Shown here: piece after piece, positions 42,821 through 50,879 of the stretch | Position numbering within the stretch: the first letter of the stretch is position 1 | Layout of the letters: every line of letters starts with the position of its first letter | Assembly (NCBI RefSeq): GCF_016616095.2 | Contig: NZ_CP067089.2 | Location: 3,286,001 to 3,350,000, forward strand | Direction: 5' to 3' | DNA length: 64,000 nt | From: Breznakiella homolactica | GTDB lineage: Bacteria; Spirochaetota; Spirochaetia; Treponematales; Breznakiellaceae | Made by a program: the position numbers and the translations under genes | Notes under the pieces: model-generated | What the model was told of the DNA's origin: nothing | Database searches by the model: none | Seen by the model: the letters and a program-made list of their open reading frames with translations, nothing else

Positions 42821-43111
42821 ATGGGCTACATAAAAGCAAACGATATATTACCGGACCATCTTTTAAAAGCCATCCAGGAATTTGTGGACGGCCGCTGTAT
42901 CTATATACCCCGCAGAGACGACTGCCGCAAAGCGTGGGGCGAAAACAGCAGCAGCAAGGAAATTACCGCCGCGCGGAACGCCGAGATTTTCAGCGGGTAC
43001 ACCAATGGCGTATCCGTTAAGGTCCTGGCGGAACAGTATTTTTTATCCGATAAGGCGGTTTATAAAATAATCGGCATGGAAAAACGGCGTATCCCCGGTT
43101 TCTGCAAATGA
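42821..43111 (+). CDS. CD3324-family (Mor-like) helix-turn-helix protein
   Basis: This 96-residue protein fits the CD3324 family of small Mor-activator-like regulators: YIKANDILPDHLLKAIQEFVDGRCIYIPRRDD at the start, WGENSSSKEI in the middle, and a helix-turn-helix, GVSVKVLAEQYFLSDKAVYKIIG, near residues 65-88. Family members are thought to bind DNA but have no known targets. The ATG has a strong GGAGGG site. It stands alone between an AT-rich acyltransferase island and a GLUG-repeat lipoprotein, with its own promoter. Confidence 0.82.
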   Translation: MGYIKANDILPDHLLKAIQEFVDGRCIYIPRRDDCRKAWGENSSSKEITAARNAEIFSGYTNGVSVKVLAEQYFLSDKAVYKIIGMEKRRIPGFCK

Positions 43112-43287
43112 TCCACAACGCGGAAACCGGGACAGGACGGTTTTGTTGACACCGGTTATCCCGTAAACTTCAATGCGAAACGAGCCTCCGCTAAAGATAT
43201 CTCGAACCAAAGGTTCGATAGAGCTCTGCTCCGCAAGCCTTGATGCCGCAGGCAGCAAGGCTGGAGCTGCTCCCACGATGGGATGTT
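43112..43287. repeat. Intergenic hairpin cluster
   Basis: This 176-base gap holds two stems: TCGAACC / GGTTCGA near 43202-43219 and AGCCTTG / CAAGGCT near 43236-43263. It lies between the 3' ends of the CD3324-type gene and the GLUG lipoprotein gene, which converge here, so it could stop both messages. No T-run is present, and it looks like a repeat remnant. Confidence 0.4.
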
Positions 43288-44694
43288 CTAGTTGTTGTTC
43301 TTCCAGCCGGCTGGGGTAGTTCCGGTTTCCCAGGTGTGCATGGGATAACCGGTATTGCCCATTTTCCAGACCGCATTGGAACCGGAAAAACTCCAGGTAA
43401 GGCTTTCGTAAAAGCTTTGAACTGGCAAAGCACCGGAAATATCCTCGCCGTTTTTGTGGGTAAGTCCTTTGTTTCCGCTGTCTTCTATTGTACTTTCGTT
43501 AACAAGCGCGGCTTTATTGGCGTAATTGTTAGTAAGGGTGGGTGTTCCACCAAAATCGCCGGCTATGCGGCCGATGGATGATGCACTGCTCGAAATCCTG
43601 CTGCCAAGGAACACTGAATTCTCAAGTTTGATTACGCACCCGGAACCAGTATTGGAAAATTCTCCGATAATACCGCCAACGGTGCCGCTTCCCGATATAG
43701 TACCGGTAGAATAGCACCCGGAAATAATGAGCTGGCATTGGTCTGTACTGCCGCTATTGTTTGCCGATCCGGCGATACCGCCTATGGCGGCACTGCTTCC
43801 CGATATTGCTCCTGTAGAATAACAGCCGGTAATAGTGCTTTTGCATTGGTCTTTACTGCTGAAATTGACCAGCGCTCCGGCGATACCGCCTATGTGACCG
43901 CCTCCCGATACCGCACTGGTGGAATAACAAGCGGAGATAATGTTCTCGCTGCGTTTAGTATAGTTTTCATTTTGTATCACACCGGTGATACCGCCGGTAT
44001 AATTGCCTCCTGATATGGTTCCGGTGGTATAGCAGCCGCTGATCGTATTGGTAAGATCTTCCTTGGAAGCTGAAATTAAAACCATGCCGGCTATGCCGCC
44101 GGTATAATTGCTGCCGGAAGCGGATATATTGCCGGTAAAGGCAGAGCCGGTGATGGTGGTTCCGTCGGCCATAGTTCCAGTGATTCCTCCAACACGAAGA
44201 GTCGGTGAGGATATAATATCCAGATTCCCGGAAACCTTTACATTGTTGATAATGGCTCCGTCCGTAAGATATCCCGCCGCCGCGCCAACATAGAATGTAC
44301 TTCCAGGAGAAAGCTGGGGTGTGTCCAATTCGATATTCAGATTTTTTATTCCCGTACCGCTGCCGCTGACATAGCCAAAGAGCCCGGAATGTTTAACATC
44401 GTCGGGCAGTTTTAAACCCTTGATGGTATAGCCGTTGCCGTCAAAAACACCCTTAAATGGTTTGTTATCGGTACCTATGGGAACCCAGTCCATGGCGCCC
44501 AAATCCACATCCCTTTCCAGGGTATAGGTCTTACCGCTTTCTCCGGCTTCCGCTTCCGCCCGGATACTCTCCAGGAATTCAATGGCTTCAGCATTGGTTA
44601 TCTTGTTTTCGGATTCTCCCCCGGTGGGATTCGTACAGGCGATTATTCCCGCCAAGGGAATAATAAAAAAAAGAATAGGGCTTTTTCGAAACAT
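43288..44694 (-). CDS. GLUG-repeat surface lipoprotein
   Basis: This 468-residue protein starts MFRKSPILFFIIPLAGIIAC, giving a lipobox ending IIAC at residue 20. The mature part begins with an internal-repeat-style entry, WVPIGTDNKPFKGVFDGNGYTIKGL. Six or so GLUG-like units follow, built around GGIAG/GGITG and ISGCYSTGTISG, between about residues 130 and 370. These form a right-handed beta-helix-like stalk seen in bacterial surface proteins. The C-terminus has LTWSFSGSNAVWKMGNTGYPMHTWE, a common end of such proteins. The start has AAGGAG 9 bases upstream. It is probably surface exposed; the ligand is unknown. Confidence 0.85.
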   Translation of the reverse strand: MFRKSPILFFIIPLAGIIACTNPTGGESENKITNAEAIEFLESIRAEAEAGESGKTYTLERDVDLGAMDWVPIGTDNKPFKGVFDGNGYTIKGLKLPDDVKHSGLFGYVSGSGTGIKNLNIELDTPQLSPGSTFYVGAAAGYLTDGAIINNVKVSGNLDIISSPTLRVGGITGTMADGTTITGSAFTGNISASGSNYTGGIAGMVLISASKEDLTNTISGCYTTGTISGGNYTGGITGVIQNENYTKRSENIISACYSTSAVSGGGHIGGIAGALVNFSSKDQCKSTITGCYSTGAISGSSAAIGGIAGSANNSGSTDQCQLIISGCYSTGTISGSGTVGGIIGEFSNTGSGCVIKLENSVFLGSRISSSASSIGRIAGDFGGTPTLTNNYANKAALVNESTIEDSGNKGLTHKNGEDISGALPVQSFYESLTWSFSGSNAVWKMGNTGYPMHTWETGTTPAGWKNNN

Positions 44695-44822
44695 AACCAA
44701 AAACTCCTTAGTATTTGCTGTCATAGTAGAATTTATCACATCGGAGGGTAAAAATCTGTTTTTGATAGACATCCGCTTATAGTTACCTTTGGCAGTACCG
44801 AGGGAAGAGTGTGTAAGGGAAA
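44695..44822. other. Intergenic region between GLUG lipoprotein and ribokinase fragment
   Basis: This 128-base stretch carries the ribosome site of the GLUG lipoprotein gene and its probable promoter. Further right is unremarkable sequence leading into the ribokinase fragment. I see no gene. Confidence 0.4.
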
Positions 44823-45029
44823 CCTTCGGATGCCTGCCCCGGCGACTTTGTGCTTCCGCAGAACGAAATAAACGCCAACAGCCTGATTATCCGGGCGGCG
44901 AAAAAACGGGAACTCAAGGTCGTGCTCAACCCTTCACCCATGGATGAAAAAGTCCTGCAGCTCGATCTGGAACAGATAGACTACTTGATTCTGAACGAAA
45001 TAGAAGGCACCATGATTACCGGAACGTAA
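44823..45029 (+). pseudogene. Ribokinase (PfkB family) gene fragment
   Basis: An open stretch with no start codon reads PGDFVLPQNEINANSLIIRAA, then KVVLNPSPMDEKVLQL and IDYLILNEIEG, which match the centre of ribokinase-type PfkB kinases (residues about 100-165 of a 300-residue protein). It stops at TAA 45027. The same frame continues open after the stop with TLEEAEAEP, as expected of a nonsense change. The ATP-binding C-terminal part (GAGD motif) and the N-terminal sugar-binding part are both absent. This is a decayed remnant of a lost sugar kinase gene beside recently acquired genes. Confidence 0.85.
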
Positions 45030-45166
45030 ACCTTGGAAGAAGCGGAAGCGGAACCGGTCAGGAGGTTTCCCGGAGACGCAGTCCGGCGGAGCTGCGAAGC
45101 CCAGAGAAAAATATTGTGTATGTACAGCATCAGGTGTCATTGTGAAAATAGTGCAGGAGAAAAAAT

Positions 45167-46159
45167 ATGGATTACCACAATAATAAAACTTTGCTTGAGC
45201 TGGATGAAACAGTAAATGCGTATCTGTTGTTTCTTGTACATATACAGCAAAGTGTAAATCTGACGATAAAAGAAAAATTGACCGCCTTTGATGAGGCTGA
45301 CGCTGTATCCGCAGAAATGTACGCCCAGATTCAAAAGATATCATCATTAAAAGTAAATACTTTTAATGATGAAGACGCACGGAAATATTTAGAAAAAAGC
45401 GTTACCGGCATATCGGAGAGAATAAAGAATGAAATGTCATTTTATAAAAAGAAGATAGAAATAAACAACGATAGGTTATTCTATTTAAATGATATCATAG
45501 ACACCGTTAGCGACAGAACCAACGAGATATTTCTCGGGCAGGACAAAATCAAAAAATTATATTCGTATACGGAATTGCTGAAAGACCCGGAAGAAGAAAA
45601 TAAAATAAAAAAAATTGAGAAACAGGAAGAAGAGGTAAATCAGAAATTTAACAAGGATTTTGATGATATTAAATTCAAAACATTCCAGGGAATGATACGC
45701 GGAGTAAATCACAAGAATGAAGATTATTTTTATAAAACCAATTCTTATGTTATAGCAAATTATTTGAATAAGAAAATCGGAGTAATAACATCCGCCCTTA
45801 AACATCAGTTTAATCAAGGTGTGTTTTTTATATTAGAAAATAAAAATGAAATAGAGATATGTATAAAAGAAGGCGGTGTCTATATAAATTATTCAATAAA
45901 ACTCAAAGAAATGGAAGATCTGCTGAGGCTGTTTATACAAGGATTTATACAGCATGGCGATTCAAAAATAGAGTTTTATATTGATGAAACGTATCCGGGT
46001 AATCAAATTAACGCGGTTTTAAACGGATACAATATAAAGAGACTAATTGATAAATATAATGAAATATACAGAGAATATTTTAAGGAAATTAAAGAAGAGG
46101 ATTTAGACGTAAAGAGCAAGAAAACGATAGATGATTTTTTATCCGGAAAAATAATTTGA
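45167..46159 (+). CDS. AT-rich orphan protein with coiled coil
   Basis: This 330-residue protein is rich in Lys, Glu, Asn and Ile, and its gene is much AT-richer than its neighbours. The N-terminal 170 residues are helical with charged heptads, including EEENKIKKIEKQEEEVNQKFNKDF near residues 140-165, a probable coiled coil. The C-terminal half contains a beta segment, GVFFILENKNEIEICIKEGGVYINYSIKLKE, and a helical end. No signal peptide or membrane segment is seen. I do not recognise a family. The ATG has AGGAGA. Composition suggests transfer; toxin-antitoxin or phage-defence roles cannot be inferred from sequence alone. Confidence 0.7.
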   Translation: MDYHNNKTLLELDETVNAYLLFLVHIQQSVNLTIKEKLTAFDEADAVSAEMYAQIQKISSLKVNTFNDEDARKYLEKSVTGISERIKNEMSFYKKKIEINNDRLFYLNDIIDTVSDRTNEIFLGQDKIKKLYSYTELLKDPEEENKIKKIEKQEEEVNQKFNKDFDDIKFKTFQGMIRGVNHKNEDYFYKTNSYVIANYLNKKIGVITSALKHQFNQGVFFILENKNEIEICIKEGGVYINYSIKLKEMEDLLRLFIQGFIQHGDSKIEFYIDETYPGNQINAVLNGYNIKRLIDKYNEIYREYFKEIKEEDLDVKSKKTIDDFLSGKII

Positions 46160-46237
46160 ATGTAATGTATAGATGTATCTGGTACAGGTTCGGGAAAAGC
46201 CGGTCACCCCGGTTATACGGGAAAATATAGGGTTGGT

Positions 46238-46828
46238 ATGGGCAGCACGCCGGAAATAAGAACAGAACGTTTGCTGCTCCGCAGATTTGCCGCGGAAGAC
46301 GCGGAGGCCTTTTTCAGGCTTATGAGTTCCGATGAGGTAAACAGATTCCTTCCGGTATTGCCATTCAAAAAAATTCAGGAAGCGGAAAAATATTTACTGG
46401 AAAATTATATAACAACCTATGAGAATCCGGTCGGTTTCCGATACGCGGTCTGTCTGAAATCAGATAATGTGCCCATTGGCTATGCGGCCGTTAGCGATAG
46501 CGATAATTACGATTTGGGCTATGGATTAAGCCGGGAGTATTGGCATAACGGAATAATAACGGAAGCCTGCGGCGCGGTGATCGAAGAAGTCCGGAAATCA
46601 GGAATACCCTATATAACGGCAACGCATGATGTTAACAATCCAAGAAGCGGCGCTGTCATGAAAAAAATCGGAATGTCCTACCGCTATTCCTATGAGGAAT
46701 TGTGGCAGCCAAAGAATATATTGGTTTTGTTCAGAATGTATCAGTTGAATCTCGATGGAAATCACGGCCGTGTTTACAGAGGTTACTGGAATAAGTATCC
46801 GGTGCATTTTGTTGAAGAAGGTGTTTAA
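46238..46828 (+). CDS. GNAT acetyltransferase (RimJ/RimL type)
   Basis: This 196-residue protein begins with the RimJ/RimL-type RTERLLLRRFAAEDAEAFFRLM and has LGYGLSREYWHNGIITEACGAVIEEVRK near residue 90 and VNNPRSGAVMKKIGM near residue 130. Such enzymes acetylate N-terminal amino groups of proteins or small amines. The C-terminal 40 residues, with GRVYRGYWNKYPVHFVEE, are an added tail. The upstream region lacks a clear ribosome site apart from GGGTTGGT. The acceptor is unknown. Confidence 0.85.
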   Translation: MGSTPEIRTERLLLRRFAAEDAEAFFRLMSSDEVNRFLPVLPFKKIQEAEKYLLENYITTYENPVGFRYAVCLKSDNVPIGYAAVSDSDNYDLGYGLSREYWHNGIITEACGAVIEEVRKSGIPYITATHDVNNPRSGAVMKKIGMSYRYSYEELWQPKNILVLFRMYQLNLDGNHGRVYRGYWNKYPVHFVEEGV

Positions 46829-46966
46829 AGTATTTCCGCGTATAAGGTTTATTGAATAACGAAGCACAATTCATATAGTAATACAGAATATCATTCAGGG
46901 TGAAGAAGTACCGGAATCGCGGCTCTTTCCGCTGGATTATGAATTAACGGATGAGCCGGAACAGTA

Positions 46967-47518
46967 TTACTTATTCTCATAAAAATATTTCCATAACGGC
47001 GCCGCCATTAAGGATTGTTTTATTTTATTCCCTTCGAGTAATTTCAAAACCTGTTCCCGGTCCAGCAGATGCACGGTTAAGCATTCCGTTTCGTCCAGGT
47101 TCTGCTCCGAACGTTTTTCCACGCCCGTTGCCAGGTAACAATGGGTAGTGTTGGTATGTGTCCCCGGATTGGCGGAAATTTCCATGTATTTTTTCCACTT
47201 CCCGCCGCCGTATCCCGTTTCTTCCAGCAATTCCCGCTTCGCTGAAACCAGCGGGGACGTGTCTTCTTTCTCGCAGACCCCGGCGCACAATTCATAATGT
47301 ATTCCGCCTATACCCGGCCGGTATTGCCGGATAAATACAAACTTATTTTCCGTGGTTACCGCTATAACATTAATCCAATCGGGGTATTCCAGTATGTAAT
47401 ATGAAGGGATTACACTTCCATTGGGCAGTTCGACGGAATCTTCCCGTACGGTAAGCCATGGTTTTTTAAACAAATACGTACTGTTGAGGGTTTTCCAGTT
47501 TTCTTCATGCTTTTTCAT
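46967..47518 (-). CDS. Nudix hydrolase (ADP-ribose pyrophosphatase-like) with altered box
   Basis: This 183-residue protein has the ADP-ribose pyrophosphatase layout: an N-terminal beta part with KPWLTVREDSVELPNG, WINVIAVTTENKFVFIRQYRPG, and a Nudix box ending REL LEETGYGG. The box entry differs: after CAGVCEKEDTSPLV there is one extra residue and no Glu at the usual first-Glu position, while the catalytic REXXEE half is intact. Members hydrolyse ADP-ribose or similar dinucleotides. The 3' end overlaps an unassigned open frame on the other strand. A terminator for the upstream oxidoreductase operon lies before it. Confidence 0.78.
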   Translation of the reverse strand: MKKHEENWKTLNSTYLFKKPWLTVREDSVELPNGSVIPSYYILEYPDWINVIAVTTENKFVFIRQYRPGIGGIHYELCAGVCEKEDTSPLVSAKRELLEETGYGGGKWKKYMEISANPGTHTNTTHCYLATGVEKRSEQNLDETECLTVHLLDREQVLKLLEGNKIKQSLMAAPLWKYFYENK

Positions 47519-47564
47519 TTGCTGTCTGTATCCCGCCGCTGAATTCGCCGCTGTTATTATGGTT

Positions 47565-47597
47565 AATAAAAGACGCCGGTGATCCGGCGCCTTTTAT
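47565..47597 (-). terminator. Rho-independent terminator of the 2-oxoacid oxidoreductase operon
   Basis: A 12-position stem, AAAAGACGCCGG / CCGGCGCCTTTT (one mismatch), with a TGAT loop lies about 85 bases after the gamma-subunit stop. The minus-strand side ends in TTTTATT. It is nearly symmetric, so it could act in both directions. Confidence 0.85.
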
Positions 47598-47679
47598 TGG
47601 AATAGATTTCGCCTGTACTGATTCCCGGTACGCGGCCGCTGACGTTAACCGCCGCCGCCTGCCCGGATCCCGCTTTTCC

Positions 47680-48213
47680 TCAGACCGCCGCGAAGCCCGC
47701 CTTAATGGCTTCCACGTTCATGGGCACGAATTTGTGCTTATCCTCGGGGAAGAAGTTTTTGAGGATCGGCTCGACTTCGGTGAGGGCCAGGGCGCCGGTA
47801 AGTTTTGCCATGGCTCCCAGGGCCACCATGTTGGCGATCTTTCCGTTGCCGATTTTTTCCGCGATATCCTGGGCTTCGACCTTTACCACCCGGAGGTCGG
47901 AACGTTTCGGGTCGTCCTTTACCAGGGATGAATTGATCACCATGAGGCCGTTTTTTTTCACCATCTCCTCACAAAGCGGAAGTGAGTCCGGGTTCATCAC
48001 CAGTACCGAATCGGGGACGGTCACCAGGGGGCTGGCGATTTCCTCATCCGAAACAATGACGCTCGCCCGGGCAATGCCGCCCCGTTTTTCCGCGCCGTAA
48101 AAAGGGAAGAACGTCACATTCTTGCCTTCCTTCATGGCGCAGTACACCCATATCTGCCCCAGAGAAATAATCCCCTGGCCGCCGAATCCGGCGAAAAACG
48201 ATTTTTCGGTCAT
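47680..48213 (-). CDS. 2-oxoacid:ferredoxin oxidoreductase, gamma subunit
   Basis: This 177-residue protein has the gamma-subunit signature GFGGQGIISLGQIW at the start, FYGAEKRGGIARASVIVSDEEIASP near residue 42, and MVALGAMAKLTGAL near residue 130. The gamma subunit is part of the coenzyme-A-binding half of 2-oxoacid:ferredoxin oxidoreductases. The ATG at 48213 overlaps the beta-subunit TGA and has a GGAGC site; the GTG at 48216 is less likely. It is the last gene of the delta-alpha-beta-gamma operon, and a terminator follows. A branched-chain (VOR) rather than 2-oxoglutarate (KOR) substrate is suggested by the nearby ptb and buk genes, not by the subunit itself. Confidence 0.92.
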   Translation of the reverse strand: MTEKSFFAGFGGQGIISLGQIWVYCAMKEGKNVTFFPFYGAEKRGGIARASVIVSDEEIASPLVTVPDSVLVMNPDSLPLCEEMVKKNGLMVINSSLVKDDPKRSDLRVVKVEAQDIAEKIGNGKIANMVALGAMAKLTGALALTEVEPILKNFFPEDKHKFVPMNVEAIKAGFAAV

Positions 48214-48968
48214 CACGAAGCTCCTTCCAGGGTGTTCTTTATTTCACCGAGCTTATAGAACGGCAGCATGTTTTCTTCCAGCCATTCGATGGATTCCCCG
48301 GCATCCATGCCCCAGTTGGTGGGACACTGGGAAACGATCTCAACCATGGTGGAGCCGATCCCGCGCAGCTGGGCTTCAAAGGCTTTTTTGATGTAGGTTT
48401 TCGTTTTCCGCACATTGGCGGCGTTGTTCACCGCGCCCCGGGCGATGTAGCGGCTGCCTTCGAGCTGGGCCACCAGTTCCGCCACCCGGATGGGATAGCC
48501 CATGCCCGCGTAGTCCGCGTCCCGTCCCAGGGGGGCGGTGGCGGCCTTCTGGCCGATAAGGGTGGTGGGGGCCATCTGTCCGCCGGTCATGCCGTAGATC
48601 GCGTTGTTCACGAAAATAGTGGTGAATTTTTCTCCCCGGTTGGCGGCGTGGATCATTTCCGCGGTTCCGATGGCGGCCATGTCGCCGTCACCCTGGTAGC
48701 AGATAACCAGATGGTCCGGCAGAACCCGTTTGACTCCGGTGGCCGCCGCGGGTGTCCGGCCGTGAGCCGGCTGGACCGAATCTAAATCGAAATAGAGGTC
48801 CGCCCATATGGCGCAGCCCACGGGGTTGGTGATCACGGTTTTTTCCCGCATTTCCAATTCGTCGATAAGCTCGGTGATGATCCGGTGGATGATGCCGTGG
48901 CCGCATCCGCCGCAGTATTTCGTCTGAACCTTCTTGAGGCTTTCAGGGTATCCGTATAATTGTTTCAT
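48213..48968 (-). CDS. 2-oxoacid:ferredoxin oxidoreductase, beta subunit (thiamine diphosphate)
   Basis: This 251-residue protein has the [4Fe-4S]-type KYCGGCGHGIIHRI near residue 13 and the thiamine diphosphate motif CYQGDGDMAAIGTAEMIHAANRG near residue 85, followed by VNNAIYGMTGGQMAPTT. The beta subunit binds thiamine diphosphate and the metal ion and decarboxylates the 2-oxoacid. The ATG has AGGAAT after a GGAGG site. It is followed without a gap by the gamma gene and preceded after 2 bases by the alpha gene. Confidence 0.93.
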   Translation of the reverse strand: MKQLYGYPESLKKVQTKYCGGCGHGIIHRIITELIDELEMREKTVITNPVGCAIWADLYFDLDSVQPAHGRTPAAATGVKRVLPDHLVICYQGDGDMAAIGTAEMIHAANRGEKFTTIFVNNAIYGMTGGQMAPTTLIGQKAATAPLGRDADYAGMGYPIRVAELVAQLEGSRYIARGAVNNAANVRKTKTYIKKAFEAQLRGIGSTMVEIVSQCPTNWGMDAGESIEWLEENMLPFYKLGEIKNTLEGAS

Positions 48969-48970
48969 GG

Positions 48971-50038
48971 TTAATTCCTCCCCAGGATGCGCTTCGCTTC
49001 TGCAAAGACTTCCTCTTCCGTGGGGATGACCCCGCCGGAGTGGCCCAGGAGATGTACCGGGGCTTTGCCGAGTACCGCGAGTTTTACATCCTCAACGAGC
49101 TGGCCGAGGCTCATTTCCACGGTCAGGATGGGCTTGCCTTTTTCCGCGATTTTAGCGAGTTCCCGGTCCGGGAACGGGAAGAGGGTAATGGGCCGGAACA
49201 GCCCGAGTTTGATTCCCTCTTTTTCTGCCAGCTGCTTGGCGCCCAGGGCGACCCGGGCGGAGGTGCCGTAGGCGACCATGTACAGGTCCGCGTCCTCACC
49301 GGCGAATTCAAACCGCGTTTCCTTGGCTTTCAGTTCATCATACCGCCTGAACCGGGCCCGGGTTTTTTCCTCCAGTTGGGCCGGAACCAGATCCAGGGAC
49401 GTGATGTGAATCGCTTCCCGGTGGGTCGCGGCCATGCCGCCGACACTCCAGTCCCGTTTGGGGAGTTCTGAAAGTTTCCGCTCCGGGGGGAGGGTTACCC
49501 CTTCCATCATCTGGCCGATCATGCCGTCGGCCAGTACAATGGCGGGCATGCGGTACTGGTCCGCCAGGTCAAAGGCGAGATAGGTCAGATCGGCGCATTC
49601 CTGCACGCTCTTGGGCGCCAGAACGATACAGCGGTAGTCGCCGTGGCCGCCGCCCCTGGTGGACTGGAAGTAATCGCTCTGGGCCGGGGCGATTGAGCCG
49701 AGACCGGGGCCGCCCCGGACAACGTTTACGAGAACCAGGGGTATGTCCGCGCCCGCGGCGTAGGACATGCCTTCCTGTTTGAGGCTTACCCCGGGACTGG
49801 ATGAACTGGTCATGGCCCGGGCACCGGCGCAGGACGCGCCGTATACCATGTTAATGGCCGCGACTTCACTTTCAGCCTGGATAAAGACCCGGCCCTTATC
49901 GATCATATGTCTTGCCATATAGGCGATAATTTCATTCTGGGGGGTAATGGGGTACCCGAAGTACGCGGTACAGCCGGCACGGATAGCCGCTTCGGCGATA
50001 GCGTCGTTCCCCTTCATGAGGCGCTTTTCGCTGTTCAT
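48971..50038 (-). CDS. 2-oxoacid:ferredoxin oxidoreductase, alpha subunit
   Basis: This 355-residue protein has KGNDAIAEAAIRAGCTAYFGYPITPQ near residue 9, SSSPGVSLKQEGMSYAAGADIPLVLVNVVRGGPGLGS near residue 80 and GDYRCIVLAPKSVQECADL near residue 135. These are the alpha-subunit signatures of the POR/VOR/KOR family. It forms the pyrimidine-binding half of the thiamine diphosphate active site. The ATG at 50038 overlaps the ferredoxin stop by 4 bases. The set in order is ferredoxin, alpha, beta, gamma, as in VOR and KOR operons of anaerobes. Confidence 0.93.
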   Translation of the reverse strand: MNSEKRLMKGNDAIAEAAIRAGCTAYFGYPITPQNEIIAYMARHMIDKGRVFIQAESEVAAINMVYGASCAGARAMTSSSSPGVSLKQEGMSYAAGADIPLVLVNVVRGGPGLGSIAPAQSDYFQSTRGGGHGDYRCIVLAPKSVQECADLTYLAFDLADQYRMPAIVLADGMIGQMMEGVTLPPERKLSELPKRDWSVGGMAATHREAIHITSLDLVPAQLEEKTRARFRRYDELKAKETRFEFAGEDADLYMVAYGTSARVALGAKQLAEKEGIKLGLFRPITLFPFPDRELAKIAEKGKPILTVEMSLGQLVEDVKLAVLGKAPVHLLGHSGGVIPTEEEVFAEAKRILGRN

Positions 50039-50265
50039 GATTCATCTCCTTCCAATTCATACACCGCAATGCATACATCGGGGCATACCTGGTAGCAATT
50101 GCCGCAGGCAATGCATTTTTCCAGATGAACTGCCTTTGCCGGGTAGGTTCCGGTTGAGTTGGGTTCGGTATCCTCCGCTAAAACCTTCACCGGACAGGAC
50201 GCGACGCAAAGGTAGCAGCCTTTGCACAGTTCCCGGTCGATGATTACTTTTCCTCGTCTGGCCAT
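50035..50265 (-). CDS. 2-oxoacid oxidoreductase delta subunit (2[4Fe-4S] ferredoxin)
   Basis: This 76-residue protein has two ferredoxin cluster motifs, CKGCYLCVASCP near residue 15 and CIACGNCYQVCP near residue 50, each with CxxCxxCxxxCP spacing. It is the electron-transfer subunit of the 2-oxoacid:ferredoxin oxidoreductase and passes electrons to free ferredoxin. The ATG has a strong AGGAGG site, and the gene overlaps the alpha-subunit gene by 4 bases. It is the first gene of the operon. Confidence 0.93.
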   Translation of the reverse strand: MARRGKVIIDRELCKGCYLCVASCPVKVLAEDTEPNSTGTYPAKAVHLEKCIACGNCYQVCPDVCIAVYELEGDES

Positions 50266-50339
50266 GGGGCCTCCTTACTTGCTAGTGGCAGTATTATATT
50301 GTACAGAATATACAAAAAAATCTCTACTGAGGGGGTCAG

Positions 50340-50517
50340 ACAGGGCAAATGCATTTACTTAAAGATATATACACAAAAGTACGGGAAAACTTTTCGTGGG
50401 GTCCTGTCAGATGAAACCAAGACCGCGGAGCGGTATTTGTTTCATCTGACACCCCATGCTGCCGGTTCCCGCCGTACTTTTCTGCCTTTACTCTGAGGTA
50501 TAATACACTTGCCCTAC
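50340..50517. repeat. Hairpin element upstream of the ferredoxin operon
   Basis: The 295-base gap between the ferredoxin gene and the next minus-strand gene is filled mainly by an imperfect inverted repeat. Paired segments from outside in are AGGGCAAATG / CACTTGCCCT, AAAAGTACGGGAA / TTCCCGCCGTACTTTT and the perfect 13-bp TGTCAGATGAAAC / GTTTCATCTGACA. It lacks an open reading frame. A -10-like TATAAT on the minus strand (50298-50293) suggests a promoter for the operon between this element and the ferredoxin gene. It is a MITE-like or stem-loop repeat. Confidence 0.7.
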
Positions 50518-50560
50518 TTTGAAAGAGGCTGGCTTACTCGACCGTAATCGATAGTCTGGA

Positions 50561-50761
50561 CTATTTACCGGCTTTTTTACGCTTTTTTTCCTCGTATTTC
50601 CGGCGTTCTTCCTTTGTTTCGCCCCACTGGGAATAGCATACCGCCGCGCGCTGGGCCCTGGCGGGGAATTCTTCGGATTTGTGTTTCGTCAGGTCCTCAA
50701 TACAGCGGGAAATAAACTCTTCTTTTGTTTCCGTGGCTTTGTCCGGTTTCGGTAACGGCAT
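50561..50761 (-). CDS. Small phage-type basic protein
   Basis: This 66-residue protein begins MPLPKPDKATETKEEFISRCIEDL and contains RAAVCYSQWGE near residue 40, followed by a Lys/Arg/Glu-rich tail. The KPxKxExKxEFISRC...AVCYSQW pattern is typical of small proteins near phage head-maturation genes, so it may be a lone prophage remnant. The start has a strong AAGGAAGG site. Composition is charged and cytoplasmic. No function is assigned. Confidence 0.6.
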   Translation of the reverse strand: MPLPKPDKATETKEEFISRCIEDLTKHKSEEFPARAQRAAVCYSQWGETKEERRKYEEKKRKKAGK

Positions 50762-50879
50762 GGCTTCCTTCCTTTTTAAATCAGATTACCTTTCAAATAT
50801 ACTGAGTTTCCGTCAAATGAAGAAAAAACCGGGAATTTTGCAGGAGCGGGAGCCCTATCCGGGACATGGAAATCCTATT

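Noticed and set aside
46886..46982. Open stretch reading PESRLFPLDYELTDEPEQYYLFS before a stop
   Set aside because: It has protein-like composition, perhaps a remnant, but no start and no recognised family, and it overlaps the Nudix gene.
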